Shown here piece after piece: positions 1-5,273 of a DNA stretch of 7,470 nucleotides. The DNA comes from Clostridiaceae bacterium. GTDB lineage: Bacteria; Bacillota; Clostridia; Saccharofermentanales; UBA5734. The notes under the pieces were generated by a model that saw only the letters and a program-made list of their open reading frames with translations, was not told the origin of the DNA and ran no database searches. The position numbers were made by a program, and so were the translations under genes. The number at the start of each line of letters is the position of its first letter. Positions within the stretch are counted from its first letter, which is position 1. The DNA lies in contig JAAYKS010000303.1 of the NCBI GenBank assembly GCA_012522285.1, positions 1 to 7,470 of the forward strand, written 5' to 3'.

Positions 1-1489
1 CAGTCAGATAGGTGGTGACCAGGGTGCCCCCCTCGCGGACAAAAGCTGCCAACCGCTCCCCGACGCCAAGACGAAGCAGATAGAGCATGGGTGCGACGAT
101 CAGTTTATAGCGTTCGAAATCCGCATCCATATGGATCACATCGGTGTTGACTCCGCGCTTCCACAGCGCCCGGTGGTGCATTTGGCAGGTCTCGAGGTAT
201 TTGCGGTCGCTCTGGAGTCCCTGTAGGTCGTCGATCGCCCACCGGTTCTCCCAATCGTACAGGATCGCTGCGCGGGACTGCAGGGACGATCCGGCCACTT
301 CGCCCAGCCGGGAGAGTGCGCCTCCGACTTGTGCCACCTCGCGGAACACGCGGGTATGCTCGTGACCGACGTGGTCGACCACCGCACCATGCAGTTTTTC
401 CGAAGATCCGCGGCTTTTTCTCCATTGGAAGTACTGGACGGAATCCGAGCCGTGCGCGACCGCCTGCAACGAGGACAGCAGGTGCATCCCGGGGCGCTTG
501 GGCCGATTGACCGGCGCCCAGTTGACCAGGCTGGGCGTGCTCTCCATCAGGAGCCAGGAACGGCCGCCTTTGAGGCTACGCATCAGGTCGTGGGAGAATG
601 CGGTTTCCGCCGCGATCTCCCAGTCTTTCCGCGCCGGATCGTGCCAGCGGGGATAGCTATCCCAGGAAACGACATCCAGATGTTCCGCAAACGCATTGTA
701 ATTCAAACCAGGATAGGTCCCCATGAAATTCGTAGTCACGGGAATATGGGGAGTAATCTGGCGCAGGGGTTTCATTTCATTGGTGAAAAAACGGACGGTG
801 TTCCAGGTCGTAAAGCGCTTCCAGTCGAGGGTAAGGCCGTGAAGCGAGCGCTCGCCCTGCGGAGCCGGGGACTCGACCTGGTCGAACGAATCAAAACGGT
901 GACTCCAGAAATCGGTCCACCACGCGGTGTTCAACCGATCGATGTCGTTGGCGTACCGCATTTTGAGCCAATCCCGGAATGCCTCCTGGCAGAGCGAACA
1001 GTGGCATTCGCCGCCGTACTCGTTGGAGACGTGCCACATGACGACCGCCGGATGGTTTTTATACCGCTCCGCCAGCATCCGGTTGATCGCGAGGGTTTTC
1101 TCCCGAAAAATCGGAGAAGTCGGACAATGGTTGTGGCGCCCCCCATGCAGGTTGCGGACCCGGTCGGGTTCGGTGCGCAGCACCTCCGGATATTTCGCGT
1201 CCATCCAGGCAGGTCTTGCGCCGGACGGCGTCGCCAGGATCACGGAAATTTCGGCTTCGTGTAACCGGTTCAGGATGTCGTCCAGCCACCCGAATTCATA
1301 TGTTCCGTCGGTTGGTTCGAGCCGTCGCCAAGCGAAAATACCGACAGTCGCCTCGTTGATCCCTGCCAGTTTCATCAATCGGATGTCCTCATCCAGAATG
1401 TCGGGGCGGTCCAGCCATTGGTCGGGATTGTAGTCGCCGCCGTGGATCATGCCGCTCACTTTGGGAGAGACCGGAGACTGAAGGATCAT
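1..1489 (-). CDS. Beta-galactosidase, glycoside hydrolase family 42 (3' end beyond window)
   Basis: Retaining glycosidase that releases terminal beta-D-galactose from galactosides, probably in the cytoplasm because the N-terminus (MILQSPVSPK) has no signal peptide. The first 496 residues are present; GH42 enzymes usually have about 650-690, so part of the C-terminal region lies outside. The N-terminal TIM barrel starts with the family motif HGGDYNPDQW (residues 16-25). The acid/base is Glu157 in HVSNEYGG and the nucleophile is Glu316 in LLMESTPS. Cys122, Cys162, Cys164 and Cys167 (the last three in ECHCSLC) match the zinc-binding cysteines known in part of this family. The conserved stretch HGSDSVQYFQWRKSRGSSEK (346-365) closes the barrel, and the trimerisation-type domain begins after about residue 405 (AAILYDWENRWA). 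The start at 1489 is supported by GAGGTG eight bases upstream. A terminator separates it from the DUF1858 gene, so it probably has its own promoter. Family certain; the natural substrate is not deducible. Confidence 0.95.
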   Translation of the reverse strand, partial: MILQSPVSPKVSGMIHGGDYNPDQWLDRPDILDEDIRLMKLAGINEATVGIFAWRRLEPTDGTYEFGWLDDILNRLHEAEISVILATPSGARPAWMDAKYPEVLRTEPDRVRNLHGGRHNHCPTSPIFREKTLAINRMLAERYKNHPAVVMWHVSNEYGGECHCSLCQEAFRDWLKMRYANDIDRLNTAWWTDFWSHRFDSFDQVESPAPQGERSLHGLTLDWKRFTTWNTVRFFTNEMKPLRQITPHIPVTTNFMGTYPGLNYNAFAEHLDVVSWDSYPRWHDPARKDWEIAAETAFSHDLMRSLKGGRSWLLMESTPSLVNWAPVNRPKRPGMHLLSSLQAVAHGSDSVQYFQWRKSRGSSEKLHGAVVDHVGHEHTRVFREVAQVGGALSRLGEVAGSSLQSRAAILYDWENRWAIDDLQGLQSDRKYLETCQMHHRALWKRGVNTDVIHMDADFERYKLIVAPMLYLLRLGVGERLAAFVREGGTLVTTYLT

Positions 1490-1511
1490 ACGCTTCGCAC
1501 CTCGGAAAGAT

Positions 1512-1532
1512 GAAACGAAACCGATTCGCTTC
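1512..1532. promoter_or_regulatory. Imperfect palindrome upstream of the GH42 gene, possible operator
   Basis: GAAACGAA and TTCGCTTC flank a 5-base centre; the arms match as an inverted repeat at 7 of 8 positions. The site lies 22-43 bases upstream of the GH42 start codon, between that gene and the preceding terminator. Size and position suit a LacI-family or similar sugar-responsive repressor site, but the match to any one consensus is poor and I found no clear promoter hexamers beside it. Low certainty. Confidence 0.3.
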
Positions 1533-1541
1533 GAGCCTGTG

Positions 1542-1573
1542 AAAAACGCGCCCGCCCTTGCCGGCAGGCGCGT
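1542..1573 (-). terminator. Rho-independent terminator of the DUF1858 gene
   Basis: Read on the minus strand, an 11-bp GC-rich stem (1563-1573 with 1546-1556, one G-U pair, 6-base loop) is followed directly by a run of five T. It begins 24 bases after the DUF1858 stop codon and so should end that transcript before the GH42 gene. Confidence 0.88.
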
Positions 1574-1597
1574 CTGTCCGTTGGTGTATCGGAAGGA

Positions 1598-1819
1598 TCA
1601 CACGTTGGCGGCGGGCAGGTCCTTCACTTCAAAATAGCTGTTGAGCTGAGAGATCAGAGAATCACAGTCCAGGCCATGGACCGCGCAGGCCTCTTCGATG
1701 GTCTCGCCCGAAGCCATGGCGCAACCCAGGCAGTGCAGCCCGTTCCGGAAAAAGATGGGCACGGTCCCCTTGTCCATCTGAAGTACATCGCTGATGATCA
1801 TGTTTTTGTCGACAGTCAT
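1598..1819 (-). CDS. DUF1858 domain protein (CxxC, hybrid-cluster/ScdA-N type)
   Basis: Small cytoplasmic protein of 73 residues made of a single DUF1858 domain, the module also found at the N-terminus of ScdA/YtfE-type di-iron proteins and in small proteins linked to hybrid-cluster proteins. Family signs are the opening 'MIISDVLQ', the segment 'VPIFFRNGLHCLGCAMAS' with Cys30 and Cys33 as a CxxC pair, and 'ETIEEACAVHG' after it; Cys45 and Cys52 are extra. The biochemical role of stand-alone members is not established, and a thiol or redox function is inference. An in-frame ATG exists at 1852, but the one at 1819 has GGAGG six bases upstream and begins where the family begins, so I chose it. 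It lies 107 bases after the fumarase beta gene, with its own candidate promoter in the gap and a strong terminator behind it. It could be transcribed alone or by read-through from fumarase. Confidence 0.88.
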   Translation of the reverse strand: MTVDKNMIISDVLQMDKGTVPIFFRNGLHCLGCAMASGETIEEACAVHGLDCDSLISQLNSYFEVKDLPAANV

Positions 1820-1882
1820 GTTGGTCCTCCATTCGTGGGTCGGGTCAGCCATTCGCCTCCGCCCGCTTTTTTGAATCGATTT

Positions 1883-1911
1883 ATTTTACACGTTTTCTCG
1901 CTTATGGACAA
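1883..1911 (-). promoter_or_regulatory. Candidate sigma-A promoter for the DUF1858 gene
   Basis: On the minus strand, TTGTCC (1911-1906) and TAAAAT (1888-1883) are separated by 17 bases. The -35 matches consensus at 4 of 6 positions and the -10 at 5 of 6. Transcription would begin about 55-60 bases before the start at 1819. Confidence 0.5.
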
Positions 1912-1926
1912 CCATACGCGATGCCC

Positions 1927-2478
1927 TCACTCCCGATAGGGCTCTTTTCCGATATCATACAAGTTGTTCCCGAGGCTGTCGATAACCACGGTTACGGGAA
2001 AATGTTCCACACGTAGCTTGCGGATGGCTTCCGTACCTAGTTCCGGAAAGGCAACGGTTTCTGCGGCAACGATGTGGCGTGCCAGCAGCGCCCCCGCGCC
2101 GCCCGTTGCGCCAAAGTAAACCGCGGTATGCCGCCGCATCGCCGCGATTACGTCCTCCGAACGTTGGCCCTTGCCCACCATGCCCCGCAGACCGAGCGCC
2201 AACAAGCGCGGCGCATACCGATCCATCCGGCCGCTGGTCGTAGGGCCCGCCGAGCCGATCGGGTACCCTTCCGGAGCCGGACAGGGGCCGCAATAGTAGA
2301 TCACCTGATCCGTCAGGTCGACCGGAAGTGCCTCCCCTGCGTCCAGGCGTTCAATGAGTTTTTTGTGGGCGGCGTCGCGGGCGGTATACAGCGTGCCGGT
2401 CAGTGTCACGCTGTCTCCGGCACGCAAACCGGCCGCGGTGTCACGGTCCAGTGGCAATTGGATATCGATGTGGCTCAT
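1927..2478 (-). CDS. Fe-S fumarate hydratase / tartrate dehydratase-type hydro-lyase, beta subunit
   Basis: Beta subunit (183 residues, normal length) of a class I, [4Fe-4S]-dependent hydro-lyase, corresponding to the C-terminal domain of single-chain FumA or to TtdB. With the alpha subunit it would interconvert fumarate and L-malate in the cytoplasm. Conserved family segments are YYCGPCPAPEGYPIGSAGPT (61-80) continuing into TSGRMD (81-86), GMVGKG (99-104), VYFGATGGAGALLA (120-133) and the C-terminal 'FPVTVVIDSLGNNLY' (160-174). The open frame extends upstream to 2544, overlapping the alpha gene, but the ATG at 2478 has GGAG six bases upstream and starts where family members start. It follows the alpha gene by 34 bases, so co-transcription is very likely. 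L-tartrate dehydratase is the main alternative; sequence alone does not separate the two, and fumarase is the commoner role in anaerobes. Confidence 0.92.
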   Translation of the reverse strand: MSHIDIQLPLDRDTAAGLRAGDSVTLTGTLYTARDAAHKKLIERLDAGEALPVDLTDQVIYYCGPCPAPEGYPIGSAGPTTSGRMDRYAPRLLALGLRGMVGKGQRSEDVIAAMRRHTAVYFGATGGAGALLARHIVAAETVAFPELGTEAIRKLRVEHFPVTVVIDSLGNNLYDIGKEPYRE

Positions 2479-2512
2479 CTCTTTCTCCGTCGGGGATGCA
2501 CTCCCGTATCGT

Positions 2513-3376
2513 TTATAGCTCCGCGGTGGCATGTCGGGTGGCATGACAGCTCATGTTGAGGGCCACGGGCAGTCCCGCGATGTGGGTCGGCGCGGTCTCG
2601 ATCGCAAGCCCGAGGGCCGTGACGGACCCGCCGTACCCGGCCGGGCCGATGCCGAGCCGGTTGATCCCTTCGAGAAAACTGGCTTCCAGGGTGGCGATGT
2701 GCGGCAAGGGGGACCGTTGCCCGATCGGGCGCAGCAACGCCTGTTTTGCGAGCAAGGCGACTTGTTCGAACGTCCCGCCGATCCCGACTCCGACCACGAT
2801 GGGAGGACAGGGGTTGGCACCAGCGCGCTCGACCGTCTCCAACACGAAGCGCCGGATGCCCTCTTCTCCGTCCGAGGGGCTGAGCATACGCACCGCGCTC
2901 ATGTTTTCGCTCCCAAAGCCTTTGGGGACGACGGTGATCCCGACATGGGTACCGGGCACCATCTCAATATGCAGGACCGCGGGGGTATTGTCCCCGGTGT
3001 TGTTCCGCAACAGGGGATCTCCGACCACCGAAGCGCGCATATGACCGCGGCGGTATCCGTCCGCCACGCTGTCGTTCACAGCAGTGCGCAAATCACCACC
3101 GACCAGACGGACGTCCTGCCCGATCGACAGGAAGACAACGGCCATGCCGGTATCCTGACAGATCGGGAGCCCAGTGTCCCGCGCGAGATCCGCGTTGACG
3201 CACAATTGCCCGAGGATTTCACGCCCCGTGTCGGATCGCTCCACCTGCCGGGCTTGTGCAAGCGCGGCGCGAAGATCTGCGGGCAGATACCGGTTGGCTT
3301 CGATGCACAGGCGTGAAACCGTGTCCCGCACTTGATCGACATGGATGGTGGACTGGGAGCCTGAAGAATCGGTCAT
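2513..3376 (-). CDS. Fe-S fumarate hydratase / tartrate dehydratase-type hydro-lyase, alpha subunit
   Basis: Alpha subunit (287 residues, usual about 280) of the two-subunit class I hydro-lyase. This subunit binds the oxygen-sensitive [4Fe-4S] cluster. The three expected cluster ligands are visible: Cys73 in LPICQDTGM, Cys190 in NPCPPIVVG and Cys277 in MSCHATRH. Other family blocks are LLRNNTGDNTPAVLH (122-136), VPKGFGSENMS (150-160) and GVGIGGTFE (196-204). The open frame reaches 3601, but the upstream part resembles no protein and overlaps the hup promoter region; the ATG at 3376 has GGAG seven bases upstream. It is the first gene of the operon with the beta subunit and is transcribed divergently from hup. 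The direction of the reaction in vivo, TCA-cycle or fumarate-forming, cannot be told from here. Confidence 0.93.
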   Translation of the reverse strand: MTDSSGSQSTIHVDQVRDTVSRLCIEANRYLPADLRAALAQARQVERSDTGREILGQLCVNADLARDTGLPICQDTGMAVVFLSIGQDVRLVGGDLRTAVNDSVADGYRRGHMRASVVGDPLLRNNTGDNTPAVLHIEMVPGTHVGITVVPKGFGSENMSAVRMLSPSDGEEGIRRFVLETVERAGANPCPPIVVGVGIGGTFEQVALLAKQALLRPIGQRSPLPHIATLEASFLEGINRLGIGPAGYGGSVTALGLAIETAPTHIAGLPVALNMSCHATRHATAEL

Positions 3377-3418
3377 GGGCACGCTCCATCGTGGTTTTTG
3401 GATTCTTTCCGTTGCTCT

Positions 3419-3424
3419 ATTATA
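3419..3424 (-). promoter_or_regulatory. Minus-strand -10 box for the fumarase operon
   Basis: A perfect TATAAT on the minus strand lies 42 bases before the alpha-subunit start codon. No good -35 sits at 16-18 bases; the nearest candidate, TTCACA, is 20 bases away. The promoter is therefore either weak at -35 or activator-dependent. Confidence 0.5.
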
Positions 3425-3496
3425 CGGTTTTTCCATTCCATTTTTGTGAAGAATCCCATAATGCTTAGAAATAAGCCCGTTTCCGGACTTCCGGTA

Positions 3497-3526
3497 TTGA
3501 CAGCTAAAGAAAGTTGATATCATAAT
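3497..3526 (+). promoter_or_regulatory. Sigma-A promoter for hup
   Basis: Perfect -35 TTGACA at 3497-3502 and -10 CATAAT (5 of 6) at 3521-3526, with an 18-base spacer. The HU start codon follows 35 bases later, behind the strong ribosome binding site AAGGAGG at 3549-3555. Confidence 0.75.
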
Positions 3527-3561
3527 ATGGCATGAAATCCAAATCCTGAAGGAGGCCTCAC

Positions 3562-3837
3562 ATGAATAAGTCCGAGATGGTCGACGCCGTCGCAAAAGCA
3601 ACCAAGATCAGCAAAAAGGACAGTGAAGCAGCAGTCAACGCGTTCCTCGACACGGTCACCAAAACCCTGATGAAGGGTGATAAAGTGGTTCTGGTCGGTT
3701 TTGGAACCTTCGAAGTCAAAAAGCGCGCAGCGCGCATCGGCCGCAACCCGAGCACCAAAAAGGCCATGAACATCCCCGCGTCGAAAGCGCCTGTCTTCAA
3801 AGCAGGCAAGGGCCTCAAAGAGAAAGTCAACAAGTAA
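3562..3837 (+). CDS. hup: HU-family DNA-binding protein (nucleoid protein)
   Basis: A 91-residue histone-like protein of standard length that binds and bends DNA as a dimer and helps to organise the nucleoid. The N-terminal helices are 'MNKSEMVDAVAKATKISKKD' (1-20) and the following AAVNAFLDTVTKTL. The central signature VGFGTFEVKKRAARIGRNP (45-63) includes the arm tip RNP at 61-63, with the DNA-intercalating proline. The usual end, IPASKAPVFKAGKGLKEKVN (71-90), follows. One small deviation is RNPSTKKAMN at the arm, where many HU proteins have RNPxTGxxI. The gene is alone between its own strong promoter and a terminator, as is common for an abundant protein. HU is favoured over IHF by the arm sequence and by the single homodimer-type gene in a Firmicute context. 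Confidence 0.97.
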   Translation: MNKSEMVDAVAKATKISKKDSEAAVNAFLDTVTKTLMKGDKVVLVGFGTFEVKKRAARIGRNPSTKKAMNIPASKAPVFKAGKGLKEKVNK

Positions 3838-3857
3838 TCACTCCACTCCGGATCCCG

Positions 3858-3890
3858 CAGCCCCCCGTCCGAACGACAGGGGGCTGTTTT
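3858..3890 (+). terminator. Rho-independent terminator of hup
   Basis: The stem CAGCCCCC (3858-3865) with GGGGGCTG (3879-3886) is followed by TTTT, starting 20 bases after the hup stop codon. The inner GTC/GAC (3867-3869 with 3875-3877) can extend the stem past a mismatch. The convergent Spo0A-like gene ends 30 bases away; on that strand the same hairpin lacks a T-tract, so bidirectional use is doubtful. Confidence 0.85.
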
Positions 3891-3920
3891 CATTTGCGTG
3901 CGGTTGCGCGGGGATGCCCG

Positions 3921-4517
3921 TTATGTGCGGGGCGTCTCCTCCTCTTCCGGATCGCCTTTGCGCTCCAGGTCCGCCAGTTCCTCCGAATACTGCGTCGCCA
4001 GATCCCGGAGCCAATGAATGGCCATGCTGTTGGTCATGTGGCGAATGCCCGGACCAGACAACCGGATGCAGTATCTGAGATCCCGTTCGATCCGTTTGGG
4101 TGTCGTGTGATAGTAGCTCGCAGCCGCCGGATACAGCGTCTTGCTCACCGGCCAGGGATCCACTCCCTCCCGGATCGACATCCCGATCATCATGCGCAAA
4201 TATCTGCATCCCTTGAGATGAACCGGAACACCGGCTTCCGCTAGGACACGCCCGACTGCGCGCTCTAGCACGGGGCTCAGCAACCGGCGCTTTTCTCCGT
4301 CCAACCGGATCGTAAAGCCCGCGGTGTCCAGAATGCTGCGTGCCGCAAAATCCGACCCGCCCCGTCCGTCGACCAGGTAGTGCATACGCCCGGCTGTGTC
4401 CGCAAATCCGATGCATCCCCGCCGCCGCAATAAATCACTCACCTGGGACAGGATGTCCCGGTCGTTTGCAGCCACGTAAAATCCAAAGCGCTCGTCTGAC
4501 AACTGCTTGCCGTCCAA
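3921..4517 (-). CDS. Spo0A-like regulator: Spo0A-type DNA-binding domain with a reduced receiver
   Basis: A 198-residue protein (from the TTG start), against about 265 for true Spo0A. Residues 96-153 match the Spo0A output domain closely: GVPVHLKGCRYLR, then 'VSKTLYP' and TTPKRIERDLRYCI. Arg142, Glu144, Arg145 and Arg148 of the recognition helix are in the places known from Spo0A. MTNSMAIHWLRDL (161-173) corresponds to the 'TNSEF' end segment, with about 15 residues missing before it. The N-terminus (FGFYVAANDRDILSQVSDLL, then GCIGFADTAGR) resembles only the first beta-alpha-beta unit of a receiver. The acidic pair is altered and the segment with the phosphorylated Asp is absent. The C-terminus is acidic (GDPEEEETPRT). 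It probably binds DNA without control by phosphorylation; this is inference. The ATG at 4559 has no ribosome binding site, whereas TTG at 4517 has GGGGGGAG five bases upstream. It is not the main Spo0A; a paralogue of unknown role. Confidence 0.82.
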   Translation of the reverse strand: MDGKQLSDERFGFYVAANDRDILSQVSDLLRRRGCIGFADTAGRMHYLVDGRGGSDFAARSILDTAGFTIRLDGEKRRLLSPVLERAVGRVLAEAGVPVHLKGCRYLRMMIGMSIREGVDPWPVSKTLYPAAASYYHTTPKRIERDLRYCIRLSGPGIRHMTNSMAIHWLRDLATQYSEELADLERKGDPEEEETPRT

Positions 4518-4522
4518 GGATA

Positions 4523-4532
4523 CTCCCCCCCT
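4523..4532 (-). promoter_or_regulatory. Ribosome binding site deciding the TTG start of the Spo0A-like gene
   Basis: On the minus strand, AGGGGGGGAG lies five bases before the TTG at 4517 and inside the longer in-frame extension that begins with ATG at 4559. No comparable site precedes that ATG, where the upstream bases read GACGTGCT. Confidence 0.6.
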
Positions 4533-4597
4533 CAATGTCGGTGGGTTCCATTGTTCCATAGCACGTCAGACCGCTCAATAGGATACATGCGAAGTTG

Positions 4598-4618
4598 AAA
4601 AAGGCGGCATATAGCCGC
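4598..4618 (-). terminator. Short hairpin with T-tract between the repeats and the Spo0A-like gene
   Basis: On the minus strand, GCGGC (4618-4614) and GCCGC (4608-4604) form a 5-bp all-GC stem with a 5-base loop, followed by C and five T. It would end transcripts from the membrane-protein gene before the Spo0A-like gene. The stem is short, so its strength is uncertain. Confidence 0.5.
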
Positions 4619-4657
4619 ATCGGATCGGGGACTCGTAATCAATGTATGGGCGAAATG

Positions 4658-4742
4658 GACACCGTTCTGCCGGTTGTCAAGACACCGTTCTGCCGGCTGT
4701 CAAGACACCGTTCTGCCGGCTGTCAAGACACCGGGTTGCCGG
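4658..4742. repeat. Tandem array of 23-base direct repeats (3 full units plus a 16-base partial)
   Basis: Units start at 4658, 4681, 4704 and 4727. The second and third are identical; the first differs by one base (GGTTGTCAA for GGCTGTCAA); the fourth is partial and diverges (CCGGGTTGCC). Each unit is nearly palindromic: GACA and CCG pair with CGG and TGTC, with one bulged base. The array occupies the gap between two minus-strand genes and runs into the last codons of the upstream one. The layout resembles the multiple short repeats at the ends of IS21-family elements, but no transposase is in the window. Other options are a regulatory array or a simple tandem duplication. Confidence 0.85.
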
Positions 4743-5124
4743 AGGAATCCATCCGCAGGATGGTTTTACTGCGGGGTGCGATTGACATGCGATAGGTTCC
4801 GCCTTCCTCCGGGACGGCATCCCAGGGAGCACGGGACAACCGTTTCCCGTCGACCCATACCGCGTTCCAGCCGGAGACCTTCTCCACCGTCACGGTCTGG
4901 GTGGGCAGTCCGCCAAAGACCAGCTGCTTCGCGTCGAGCAGCGATGGAATCGTAAAGATAAGAGAAAAGACGATAAGCAGAATCGTCAGCAACGAAGGCA
5001 ACGGATACACCCAGGCTCTGCGCACCTGGTTTCTCAGACTGTTGCGCACCATATGCAGCAGCAACAGCGACAGCAAGACGCTGACCGCACACTGGATGAC
5101 TAAAAGCAGAAAAAAGTACAACAT
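4723..5124 (-). CDS. Small membrane protein with two helices and an extracytoplasmic domain, function unknown
   Basis: I do not recognise this 133-residue protein. Residues 3-25 (YFFLLLVIQCAVSVLLSLLL onward) and about 42-62 (LPSLLTILLIVFSLIFTIPS) are clear membrane segments. They are joined by a basic loop, RNSLRNQVRRAW, which by the positive-inside rule is cytoplasmic; the C-terminal 70 residues would then face outside. That part looks beta-rich ('TQTVTVEKVSGWNAVWVDGK', 75-94; GGTYRMSIAPRSKTIL, 108-123) and has no cysteines. The start is supported by GGGAGG nine bases upstream and an extended -10 box before it. The last five residues (GNPVS) and the stop codon lie in the 23-base repeat array, so the C-terminus may have been altered by it. 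It is divergent from feoAB, but no link to iron is visible in the protein. Confidence 0.78.
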   Translation of the reverse strand: MLYFFLLLVIQCAVSVLLSLLLLHMVRNSLRNQVRRAWVYPLPSLLTILLIVFSLIFTIPSLLDAKQLVFGGLPTQTVTVEKVSGWNAVWVDGKRLSRAPWDAVPEEGGTYRMSIAPRSKTILRMDSSGNPVS

Positions 5125-5145
5125 CCGGAAGCGCCTCCCGGGGGT

Positions 5146-5154
5146 AGTATAGCA
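5146..5154 (-). promoter_or_regulatory. Extended -10 promoter for the membrane-protein gene
   Basis: On the minus strand, TGCTATACT provides TGn plus a -10 matching TATAAT at 5 of 6 positions, 21 bases before the start codon. The -35 region (TTTCGC at 16 bases) is poor, which is tolerated by extended -10 promoters. Confidence 0.5.
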
Positions 5155-5179
5155 TATTGCCCATTTTGCGAAACGTGTG

Positions 5180-5207
5180 TTGACAGCGGTCGATTGGGGT
5201 CTATAAT
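5180..5207 (+). promoter_or_regulatory. Consensus sigma-A promoter of feoAB
   Basis: TTGACA (5180-5185) and TATAAT (5202-5207) are both perfect, with a 16-base spacer. Such a strong promoter fits a gene pair controlled mainly by repression; the operator-like palindromes start at the next base. Confidence 0.88.
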
Positions 5208-5241
5208 GTTAACCAAGGCTAACAGTTAGCGTTGGCTAACT
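5208..5241. promoter_or_regulatory. Tandem palindromic operator, probably for a DtxR/IdeR-type iron repressor
   Basis: Two 16-base boxes lie one base apart. Box 1 (5208-5223) is GTTAACCAAGGCTAAC, with one mismatch between arms. Box 2 (5225-5240) is GTTAGCGTTGGCTAAC with perfect GTTAGC/GCTAAC arms, extended by A5224 and T5241. They cover the predicted transcription start. The half-site resembles the GTTAG/CTAAC core of DtxR/IdeR operators, and the position before feoAB suits repression when iron is plentiful. The palindromes are seen; the identity of the regulator is inference. Confidence 0.72.
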
Positions 5242-5273
5242 CAATGCCGGAACTATACAGGAGGCCCATCTTT

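Noticed and set aside
329..1264. Long plus-strand open frame (311 codons)
   Set aside because: It lies wholly antisense to the GH42 gene, whose catalytic and metal motifs are certain. The peptide has no family resemblance and no ribosome binding site; GC-rich codon use opens this frame.
1903..1916. TATGG/CCATA hairpin just after the fumarase beta gene
   Set aside because: Five AT-rich base pairs with no T-tract after it, and it overlaps the candidate -35 of the DUF1858 promoter; not a credible terminator.
2531..3316. Plus-strand open frame (261 codons) over the fumarase alpha gene
   Set aside because: It is antisense to a gene with all three cluster cysteines; its Asp/Gly/Arg-rich peptide is typical of a mirror frame.
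3377..3601. N-terminal extension of the fumarase alpha frame up to 3601
   Set aside because: It would add 75 residues unlike the family and run through the operon's -10 box and the hup promoter. The ATG at 3376 has a good ribosome binding site.
4658..4742. CRISPR array
   Set aside because: The units abut without spacers, so this is a plain tandem repeat.
4658..4742. TTGACA in each repeat (minus strand) as -35 boxes
   Set aside because: No -10-like hexamer lies 16-18 bases downstream of any copy; the sequence there is GC-rich repeat or CATTTC.
4595..4795. Plus-strand open frame through the 23-base repeats
   Set aside because: The peptide only repeats the array in translation, no ribosome binding site is present, and the 3' half overlaps the membrane-protein gene in antisense.
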